Shown here: piece after piece, positions 55,084 through 64,000 of the stretch
How positions within the stretch are numbered: position 1 is the first letter of the stretch
Layout of the letters: each line of letters opens with the position of its first letter
Assembly: GCA_027475525.1 (NCBI GenBank)
Contig: JAMWFC010000032.1
Location: 1,922,001-1,986,000 of the forward strand
Reading direction: 5' to 3'
DNA: 64,000 nt
Source: Macrolepiota albuminosa
Taxonomy: Eukaryota; Basidiomycota; Agaricomycetes; Agaricales; Agaricaceae
The notes under the pieces: generated by a model
The model's input: the letters and a program-made list of their open reading frames with translations, nothing else
Told to the model about the DNA's origin: nothing
Database searches by the model: none
Position numbers and translations under genes: made by a program

Positions 55084-57829
55084 ATGCCCCCCCCGGTCCA
55101 GCCCATCTTCCCTGCTCTCTACCTCTACCCTCTCAATGACTCCTTCATTCCGAAGCACATATCTCTCGCACACGGGCAACGGGTAAAAATCGGCCGGCAA
55201 ACCAACGCAAAGACAGCTCCAAACGAGAAGAATGGCTATTTTGACTCCAAGGTCTTGAGCAGACAGCACGCGGAGGTATGGGAAGAAAGCGGCAAGGTAT
55301 GTGGCCATTTAATTGTCTGTGAATGTGTTTTGACCCTTGCAAACAAAAGATTTTTATCAAAGATGTCAAGAGCTCAAACGGTACATTTATCAATGGTGAC
55401 AGACTCAGTCCCGAAGGCCTTGAATCCGAGCCCAATGAACTCAAAAATGACGATATAGTAGTGCGTATCCAACCGTAATTCTGTCAACCCTGCCTTCATC
55501 TGTTTCTCAGGAATTTGGTATTGACATTGTTGGTGACGACAACAAAACCATCATACACCACAAGGTCGCAGCCCGTGTCGTCTGTGTCTTCACGGAGCAG
55601 GATGTGCAAGTTGCCGCCCGCATAGAACATATCAATCAGCATAGTGTGCAACAATTCCAATCATCCGCGGCCCCCGGCCCATCGCAGCCAGGAAATGCTC
55701 AACCCAATGGTGCTGGCTCGTCATTCCCATTTGCAACCGCCCAACAACGACGTCCGCAGCTAGCGCAGCCAGGGCTTGCGGGAATGGGTGGCATGGGTGG
55801 CAGTCTCCGGCCTCCCGGAAAGAGTGGCCTTACCTTTGATCACATCCTTAGTCGGCTTCAGGGCGAGCTTCAAAAGAGCCGTGAGACAGGATCCGAACTT
55901 CATACGCTCTCTGGTGCTATGAACGAAATACATGATACCCTGGGAGGAAATCTCGTATGTTCTCTTCATTTCTACTGATATGCTCGTCTAACAATTCCGT
56001 TCCAGCCTCCAAATCTCCCTTCATACCCTTCAGCTCTACCACCTGTTCGTCCCTCACAACCACAGTCACAAGAACCCTCAGGGCCAGCTTCCTCATCGGT
56101 TTCACCTGAACAACCTGCTGCCACTCCGTCATCAGCTCTAACATCATCTGTCCTCACAGACCTTCAATCCAAGCTCCACGAAACACAAACTTCGCTCTCA
56201 ACGCACTTTGATAAGATTCGAGCATTGGAGGGTGTACTTGCCGAGCAGGAAGGCATCAAATCCGAAGTGCGCGCGTTACGCGAAATGATAGAGACAAAAC
56301 GAAGAGAAGCAGAAGCCGAGGGTGAACACTGTGTCGAGCCACGAACAGGGTTTGATGAAGAGGAGGATGAGGAAGCATCTGTGCAAGACGATGGCGATAC
56401 GAGGAGTATTCGGACTATTGTGCCACATGAGCTTGAACGAGTGGATGAGGAGGACGAGGAGCAGCTAGCAGCGGAGACATATTCTGAAACGCAATTGGCG
56501 TCAGAGGAAGAGCATGAGAGAGAGGAGCGTGATCGGCAGATGCAACTCGAGCGGGAAGCTCAGCATGAGCAGGCAGTACTCCAAGACGAGGAGGAGAGAA
56601 GACGGAGGGGCGATGAGCTGGGTCGTCCACGCACGCCCGAGCCAACAAACCTCGGTCTACGCAATGGTGATGCTTTCAGCTCACACATGTCCACCTCTAA
56701 GCTAGCTGCAGCACCCCGCCGTTCTTCCCCTTCTTCGCCACTGTCGAAGATCGCTGCATCTTCAAGCCGCAGTGACGAGGCATTGGATCGGGTTTTCCAG
56801 CAAATCGGCTCGCTCCTCGCGCTCACCTCATCTCTCGAAGCTCAGCATGCTGCAGCCCAGTCCACTATATCTGCCCTTGAGAGCAAAGTCCAAGCTCTCG
56901 AGGCTACGGTCAAGGCCACACAGGAGGCTGCTGCTGCTGCACAGGCGCAGGCTCAGGCATCGGCTCCAGTAGCTCCTGAAATTCTACCCGTTCCTCCAGC
57001 TGAGGATCGCGAGAGTCTTATGACAATGGTTATGGAGTGGAAGAAGAGCATGGAGGGTCAGTGGAGCAACGTTCGTGAAGACTGGGATAAGGAACGCGAG
57101 CGACTGAACCAGGCGCGGGAGCAGTTGGAAGGGAAAGTGCAGAGCATGGATTTTGGATTTGAGAAGTTGGGTGCGGCGGCGGCGGCGCTGAAGGTGCAGC
57201 AGGAACAAATTGAACTTCAGCAAAAGGAACAGTTGCTTGCCCTGGAGCAAAAGGAGCATGCTCCGTTGGTGAATGGGGACGCCAAGTCTCACAATGGGCT
57301 TGTGACCCCCCCGAGTCCCAGGAGTCTTTCGTCAGACTCGAATCGTTCGAGACGGAAATCAAGAAGGGGCAGATCTAGGCAACGGCCGCGTGGTGCGTCG
57401 CCTGGGTCCGGAGATGACGACACAGATGTCACCCTTGCGTCGGAGGAAGCGGTTCCTTTCAAACCAAGTTCATTGATGGGTTCACTCAAGGCGAAGGTGA
57501 AGCAACGAGATGTTTATGAGGCTCCAGTGGAAGAGGAGGATGGTGAGGACACTGTACTTGGGGTGCGGTCAAAGAACGGCGCAGATACTCTCGCAACGCC
57601 AGAGTCGTCCGTGTACATTCCTTCGAACGGGTCAGCAATCGACGATTATGTAACATCTGCGAAGCCTGTCACACGTCGAGAAAGGGATCTTGTGCGTCAT
57701 TCTCCTTCCTTTGTCTGTGTTTCCAGAGCTCATTTCCTCTACTAGATCCAGCTTCAAACCGCCGTGGGAGTGCTAGTTCTTGGTGTAGCCGCCGCCGCCG
57801 TTCTCTGGCGAGTCAAGCCTGAAACATAA
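55084..57829 (+). CDS. FHA-domain, coiled-coil, tail-anchored protein (SLMAP/Far10/VPS64-like)
   Basis: Exons 55084-55296, 55350-55460, 55511-55954, 56006-57691 and 57746-57829. The FHA domain covers about residues 20-130: [34 protein letters not shown], phosphothreonine-binding signatures. A Gln/Gly/Pro linker ([13 protein letters not shown]) and the conserved [18 protein letters not shown] are followed by long coiled coils rich in Glu/Gln/Arg. The last exon encodes [20 protein letters not shown], a C-terminal membrane anchor. This layout matches SLMAP in animals and Far9/Far10/VPS64 and ham-4 in fungi, subunits of the STRIPAK phosphatase complex at the nuclear envelope and ER. That identification rests on architecture. 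Divergent from the WW gene. Confidence 0.88.
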
Positions 57830-59066
57830 TGTTTATCTGTAATCACCAGAACGGGCGGCGGCCCTCAAAACTTTCTGCATACCTACCACATCACTGCGGA
57901 ATTTTTGTACATATTCATCAGCCTGTCTTTGTCCCCTTACTGCCACGATTGTTGATTCTTTATTTACGACATTTTCTTTTAATACGTACTATGAGCTATG
58001 GGTAACTTTTTTTATCTATTTATATGACTGCAATGAAATGATAACAAAATTCGTTTACACCACTTATCAGGTGTGTATATCCATTTACAGCCGTTTGCAA
58101 AAACGTAAGGTGTAGGCCGAAATTCCCTGGCTGTGGGTGTAGTGCCTGACAACTTGGTGAGCATATAATATATAAGACTACTATTAATATACTTTCCTGT
58201 GGTCTAATCAAAACTTCAAACTTGGATCTACTGCCTTTATCTTTTGTTTTCTCTATTCTTCTCCAATTTCTAGCACAAGTAAGAAACAATGCTTTCAAGA
58301 TTACAGACACTATGTAATCTATTGGAACACATGTTAAATCTGGGCCATATATTGCAAGTGTTCTTTCTGCTGTTACAATTGCTACATGACCAACAAGTAC
58401 ATGAGTTTGAAAACAGTACATATGCTTTTATTAAATTCATTGGATTTGATAATTGATGCTCGTGTTTTGCAAATAATGCTCATAGATGAAGATTCAGACT
58501 TGGCTTCTATATCACCAACTGTAGAATAAGAAATAGAATTTATTCACAGTAGAGTCTGGCAAGGTACATTTGAAGAGCTCGACTCTGCTGTCGATAATTG
58601 TATGTATCTGTGAATATTTACTTATGCAATCATGTGGAAGTCCAGCCTCATCTGTTTATCTTATTTATCAACTTTGGCTCTTTTGGAACTGCTGATGTGA
58701 GATTTGTCAGAATATTGAACCCTTCTCCCTGATTCTAGTTACAGCTTAGCAAATAAGCTAACTTTAAAATTTTTGCTGCATACAGATGTCTAGCTAGCAT
58801 CATATTTCTCTGAGTATGTGTATACATTTATTCATCAGCTCTTTTTTGAGAGCACATACATCTAACATCAATTCTTTTCTGAGCACATGTCATCAGTGCT
58901 TATCCAATTCTTTCTTCTTTGTCTTTCTGAGAGCATGTATATATTACATCTAGCATCAATTTTGACATTTGGCTCTTTCTTGAGTATATTGATGATGTAA
59001 TGGTATTCTAACTTATATAGCATTCACCGCTGACAGCAGAACCTGGTTGCCTCCAGAAAAAGGAGG

Positions 59067-59650
59067 AAGGAAAGCTGTCATGCTACTTCCATGTTGTTTT
59101 TCTCTAGGTAGGAAAATTTATATTTTTCTCTGGACTGTTCCTGAAATAAAAATCATCTGTCATTGCTATCATGTTTCTGGTAGATATAGCATGGCAGACA
59201 TTGAAAGCCATTATGTATTTCTTTTTGAATTTTACTTTGGAAAAAAGAGTTTTAAAAAAACTTGTCATCTGTTTCTTAGCCAGCTTTTCAACTGTAGAAA
59301 AAGGGAAATTTTCTTTGTTCAAAGGCTTTTTCCATCAGAAATTGACATGTTGAACATGGCATAAGAAATTTCCTTTTTGCTCTTCCCTAAGAGAACACAA
59401 CTAGTCATCAATAGTAAAATGAAAAAAAAAAATACATGGTAGCTTTCAATGTCTGTTGAGAAGCTTGATATAACTCTTTTTTCTGAATAAACATGCAATA
59501 AAATCTCTTCAAAATTTCCATGCTATCTCTGCCAGAAACATGACGGTAAAGATATATGATTTTTATTTCAGAAACAGTTCAGAGAAAGGTATAAATTTTT
59601 CTAATTCTTGCAGCAGTCCTAGGAAAGAAGTACCATGACAGTTTTCCTTG
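59067..59650. repeat. Long imperfect palindrome (foldback/MITE-like)
   Basis: The left half reads against its own reverse complement with centre near 59351 (CATGTTGAACATG). Paired blocks: GGAAAGCTGTCATG (59069) with CATGACAGTTTTCC (59634); CTGAAATAAAAATCAT (59142) with ATGATTTTTATTTCAG (59557); GACATTGAAAGC (59198) with GCTTTCAATGTC (59443). Loops and indels break the arms, but the whole ~580 bp could fold back. It looks like a non-autonomous foldback element. Confidence 0.6.
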
Positions 59651-59807
59651 TTTCTTTTTCTAGAGAAAACAGGTTTCAGTGAACATGTTAAAAAAAAAGT
59701 TGATAAGAAGAAAGGGATACTTAATGAGTCTAAGCACTGATGCTAAGCTATGAACACCATGTGCCAAGGTTCTATCACAGTTCTTGCAACATATTATTTA
59801 AGTGCAC

Positions 59808-59981
59808 CTTGTAGAACAGTACGGTTATTCCTCAGTCACTCACAAAAGATGTAGTTGACTAATGTATTAATTTACCTGTAGAACAGTACGGTTATTCTAC
59901 AGGTCGTATGAGTAGATATTTCTGTAAGTAGAAGATAGGTGACTCACCCTCAGTCACTCACAAAAGATGTAGTTGACTGAG
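59808..59981. repeat. Short direct repeats
   Basis: TGTAGAACAGTACGGTTATTC occurs at 59811 and 59878, and CAGTCACTCACAAAAGATGTAGTTGACT at 59834 and 59953, in interleaved order. The second TGTAGAA copy also ends in its own inverse TTCTACA. Probably nested or rearranged repeat units. Confidence 0.6.
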
Positions 59982-60049
59982 GGCTGATTGTTTGTGTCTA
60001 CGAAAAAAAAGAGAAAAAAAAAACAAAGACTGGTAAATACTGATCATTT

Positions 60050-63000
60050 GTGTAATGTGGCTTATGCCACTGAAAGAGGTAAGTGCAATAAGAAAAATAA
60101 ACAAATGATCATTACAATCTTGGGTGTCGAGCCATCGGTTGAATGAGTTGCTCCCTCAACACTCCCCTTGATTTGTTCAACCGTCGATATGTTTGATGCC
60201 CATGAGAGAAGTGAGGTAATCGTGAGTCGTGCGAGGCAAAGGTTTGGTACAGATGTCAGCAATGTTTTCGGAGGAGGGTATATGGATAACCTCAATGTCC
60301 TCCTCCTGGATGTGTTCCTGAATATAATGGTGCTTGATATCAATATGCTTGGCATGAGAGTGACCTTTTGTGGACTGGGCAAGTGCAATAGATAAGTTAT
60401 TGTTGACCATGAGGGTTGCCGGTAGTGGCTGTGCCATGTTTATTTCCAGAAGGAAGTTGTGCATCCACAAAGCCTGTTGCAAGCCCCACATCATCGCCAT
60501 GTACTCGGCTTCAGTTGTTGACAATGCCACCGTTTGCTGGCACTTGGAGCTCCAGGAGACTGGTCCTCCTGCCATGAGGAACACATACTCAGATGTTGAC
60601 CACCTAGTGTCAATGTCTCCTCTGTAGTCTGCATCGACGTATCCCAATGGTTTGGTAGACCCTCCCAGCTCCTTGGAATATAGAATTTTGTAGTTGAGGA
60701 TGCCTTTGATGTAAGCTAGGACGTGGAGAAGTGCCTTCCAATGGGCGGGGCCTGGGTTTGACTGGAAGCATGCAAGTAGAGTGACTGCAAAAGATGAATC
60801 TGGTCGCATGGCTGCCTGGGCCCACATCAGCATGCCTAAGAGCTGTCTATATGGCTTGTCTCACATGAATAGTGGCTCCATGTTGCTTTTTGGGGCCATG
60901 TCAGCTGTGAGGACAATTCCTGATAGGAGTGGCATATATTGGGGGTTGCATTCTGTCATGTTGAATTCATCTCAGAATGCATGTGAGGTATGCCTTCTGG
61001 GATAGGAAAATTAAGCTGGTGTTCTCATCTTGCTTGATGGCCATTTCTAGGATAAACATCAGTTTTTCTAGGTCTTTAACCTCATAAATACATGCGAGTT
61101 GCTTTTTCACCAGATCTGTGCCCTGCATAGTCAAAGATAGTCCAAAAGTGTCATTGTTAAATGTATTTGTGATCATTACTTCAGATTCTATCTTCCTTGA
61201 GTGCACGCACAGGTCAGCCCTCAATCTCTTATAGCCCAGTTCTGCATATGCCCCATCCAATGTCCAGTACCAGTCGAAACCACCTTGCATAAGGCCATAA
61301 ATAATTTTACAGAGTCATGCTAGCTTCTCCTCCCCTCCCAGAAAATCAGATGGCAGGTGCATGTATACTTCATGCTCTGGTATGCTGTTCAGATAGGCAG
61401 AGACGAAATCCACCTGCCAAATCTCTAGACCTTCCTGGGCAGCGATGGCTGTGGACATGTGCAACAACTCAAGTCAAACAACCACTGCATAAGTTTCATC
61501 AAAGTCCTTGCCAGCAACTTGGGAGAAACTCTTTGCCACAAGCCGTGCCTTTTTCCTCACCACTTCATCCTTAGCATTGAGTTTATTAGTGTACACCCAT
61601 CTACATTCCACTATATTTTTCCCCCCTGGAACTGACCTCTCATCCACCAACTCAAACATGCCTCAACCTTCCATCATCTTCAGCTCTTCCTCCATTGGGA
61701 GCCACCAAAGGTCCGGTTGTCTCATAGCTTTGCCATAGGTCTTGGGGGCACTCATATCCTCACCCTCTGTCAGAAACACATATGGGCCTCCTGCCATCAG
61801 GGCAGTTGGAAGGTCATTGCCCATAGCCCATTCCTCCCCTTGACCCTGTGTGGCAGTTTCCCTCTGGATAGTGTCTTTTGCGGCAATGAGGGCTGGCATA
61901 GGCCTTGTCAGCCAAGACGAGCACCTTAGAGGTAGCATGGGTCAGTGGGCTTGGTGCAAGGATTTGGCGGTCTTCTGGGAATTCTGTTGTAGGGGTGGGG
62001 TCTGGGTGCAGCGGGCTGTCATCCAGCCAGATTTGTGGTGTGACAGGCTGTCATGTGGAAAGGATAGCCAGTAGTTGTTGTCCAGCTACTGCCATGTCTG
62101 GAGATGGGGGCCACTGTTGCTCTTCCGGTTTGTCTAGAACGGTGAGTGACCTGTGCCCAGTACCCTCCTCAAAGATGACGTTGTGTGATGTCACAATAGT
62201 CCAGGACCTAGCATCGTACAACCAGTATCTGCTGTTTGCATAGCCTACAAGGTGTCTTCACTGACTGTGGGTCCAGTTTTGATCTCACCAAATCAGTTGG
62301 TACCTTTGCCCATGCCAAACACTCTCAAGGCCTCAAGTAATCAACTCTCTGCCGCTGGCCCATCCATGCCTCTTTGGGAATAATCCCTGGATAATGCAAA
62401 GATAGAAGTAAGTTTCTCGTGTAAATTTGTGTTGCAGCTGTCTCAGCCCACAAGTCTTTAGGCAGTCCACTCTCTATGAGCATACAGCGTACCTCATGGA
62501 GGATAGTGTGGTTTGCCCTCTCTGCCACACTGTTTTGAGCATGTGCATAGGGAGTTGTAACTCTGAGGATTATACTGTGTGTGTGCCAAGGTATGTTGTC
62601 CATGCTTTATTTATCTATTCCCATCCTGCATCAACACAGATCTCATGGAGTTTCTGCCCAGTCTGCCATTCTGACTCAGCATGATACAAGGTAAATGCCA
62701 CTAGGGTTGTTGTTGCATCCTTCCATGCCAAGAAGAATCCCGACATATTGGAAGTGCCTCTATCCACTGCGACCATCATGTATGTTGTGCCCCCCAAAGA
62801 CACAACATTCATGGGCCCCCATAGATCAATGTGGACATGCTTGTTCAGCAGGCTTTCTGGTTTGACATCAGTGTCGTAGAGTCTTGCTGCATGCTTCCCA
62901 TATACGCAATCTTCGCATAGATCCAGTGCACTAAGTTCACCTCTGATCACCAAACCATTGACTAAGTTGTTGACCAAAACATCTTTGATATTTTTGACAC

Positions 63001-64000
63001 TAGTGTGGCCAAAACACCTATGCCAGACCTCAAGAGTAGTTGGCTTCAGCTGGGACTTTGCGATGAGGGCACTGGTCTTCTCCTGGCTACAGAGAGAGCT
63101 TAAAAGGTACATGCCACCCTCACCCTTTCCATGCAGAATTTTCCTTCCCAGTGGGTCATGGAATTGGACTTGACCACCTCCAAATACCACCTTGAAGCTG
63201 GCTTTGTCAAAACAGTTTATTGAGATTAGATTAGATTATATACATGTGATAGAATGAACTTGGAGTAGAATAATGATCATAATGGAAGTGGAATGCATGT
63301 AATAGGCAATTTCAACAGTTTGGATACCTCTAGGGGCATATGGCAGGTCCTTTTCACTGTCCCTCAGCCTACCACACAAAAACGGGCTCCCCTGGGCACC
63401 ACGTGGCCTTTCATTGGGGTGTCCAGCCCCTCATACTCCAAGAAATCTTTGCGGTTCACGAAAAAATGGTCGGTTGCCTCTGAGTCGGCATAAGTAGGTA
63501 TCTCTGGAGTAATTGTGGCATTTGCTCCCATCCATCTGACCAGTGCTTTCTGCCCCTGTCCATCAGATCAATCCTGCAGGGTGGCAAATAGTGCGTATGT
63601 GGTGTGTGGCATTTCAGGTGGTAAGTCAGTGGTTGTTGCTACTTTTGCTACAGGAGGAGGGGTGGTTGGTGTGCTTTTGCTTGGAGGTGTCCTAGGGGTT
63701 TTTGACCTGTTGCAGAAATTGGGTGGGAATTGTCCCTCTTTTCCTCCTCCCTTCCAGTAACAATTTTCAATGGCATGGCCTGTCCTTTTGCACTTTGGAT
63801 TGACACAAATCAGCTTCAGCTTTGCCTGTGCTTGCAGGGCCATCATAGATATTCCTGCTTTCTGCTTCTGTAGGACAAGATGATCCCAATGTATAGTAAG
63901 TGCTGCTACCATATCTTTTGTCTCTTTCATGGTGTAACATCCTGCTACCACAGCATTCCGGGATTCTGGTAGTGACAACATGAGATTTGTGCGGAAGGTT
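60050..64000 (-). mobile_element. Copia (Ty1) element on minus strand, runs off the window
   Basis: Reading right to left: gag with a zinc knuckle ICVNPKCKRTGHAIENC (about 63810-63760), GAG-pre-integrase block (LEVWHRCFGHTSVKNIKD, 63090), integrase core (NKHVHIDLWGPM at 62850; NSVAERANHTILHE at 62530), RT start (VAGKDFDETYAVV, 61500) and RT/RNase H (GYVDADYRGDIDTRWS, QQTVALSTTEAEYMAM, SENIADICTKPLPR, 60640-60220). After the stop (60177) comes a polypurine AAGGGGAG and a TGTTGAGGG that should open the 3' LTR at 60161. Many stops and frameshifts break it, and the RT YxDD region is altered (NNDTFG), so it is defective. Confidence 0.88.
60177..63981 (-). pseudogene. Decayed Copia gag-pol
   Basis: Fragments in at least three frames: 63981-63568 (gag), 63190-62615 (protease end and integrase start), 62603-62325 (integrase end), 61938-61474 (linker and RT start), 61290-60967 (RT palm) and 60833-60177 (RNase H). 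The frames do not join without indels. The gag start lies beyond the right edge. Confidence 0.85.

Larger units (their letters stand above)
57830..60050. other. AT-rich gene-free region
   Basis: The first ~150 bp are the 3' end of the FHA gene. The rest is AT-rich with only short frames (the longest, 58020-58421 on minus, has no recognisable domain). Imperfect tandem words of the form TTTCTGAGAGCATGT repeat at 58840-58990. It contains the palindrome at 59067-59650 and direct repeats at 59808-59981. Confidence 0.5.

Overview
The window looks like a piece of a basidiomycete (Agaricomycete-type) fungal genome. Host genes are compact and mostly head-to-head, and are cut by many introns of about 45-65 bp. 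The gene set is typically fungal: alanine aminotransferase, MAK21, NOP53, RPL25, a mitochondrial uS10, farnesyltransferase beta, USE1, RRP42, RAD6, a p24 protein, a serine-rich GPI cupredoxin, a pair of GH28 enzymes and a STAND/NLR-like receptor. Copia elements and a chromodomain Ty3/gypsy element surround the genes.

Layout. 1-4300: AT-rich, non-coding, with a ~3.5 kb element bounded by ~230 bp inverted repeats. 4.87-27.9 kb: a dense housekeeping block (ALT, MAK21, NOP53, RPL25, RSM10, RAM1, TPR-CCCH protein, USE1, Xaa-Pro peptidase, RRP42, cupredoxin, p24, RAD6). 29.4-33.1 kb: two tandem GH28 polygalacturonase-like genes. 33.1-35.5 kb: AT-rich relic sequence. 35,522-46,449: a complete 10.9 kb Ty3/gypsy chromovirus with 5-bp target duplications (GCTAT), two tandem retropepsin domains and a spliced antisense gene between pol and the 3' LTR. 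46,642-49,761: an internally deleted Copia element with its own target duplication (GATAT). 49.8-53.1 kb: NLR-like gene. 54.2-57.8 kb: a WW-domain gene and an FHA tail-anchored gene sharing a 91-bp promoter. 57.8-60 kb: AT-rich sequence with a ~580 bp imperfect palindrome. 60-64 kb: a second, decayed Copia element on the minus strand that runs off the window.

A dominant artefact must be known before using the annotation. Twenty-one stretches between 9,261 and 42,490 are perfect tandem duplications with a period of exactly 77 bp, in unrelated sequences, including inside exons and inside the retrotransposon. This is best explained by adjacent contigs from a k=77 de Bruijn assembly being joined without collapsing their overlap. 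Each one shifts the reading frame by two. Removing one copy restores continuous frames in most affected genes, so apparent breaks in MAK21, NOP53, RAM1, the CCCH gene, USE1, the peptidase, RRP42 and gypsy gag-pol should not be read as biological.

Gene relations. MAK21 and NOP53 (both 60S biogenesis) are divergent over 148 bp and are followed by RPL25 (60S) and mitochondrial uS10, a run of four ribosome-related genes. RAD6/p24, the WW/FHA pair, USE1/CCCH and RRP42/peptidase are also divergent pairs; in the last pair the two possible start codons overlap in one CATG. I found no CRISPR, operon or bacterial feature. The most unusual biology is in the gypsy element (duplicated protease domain, antisense spliced gene).
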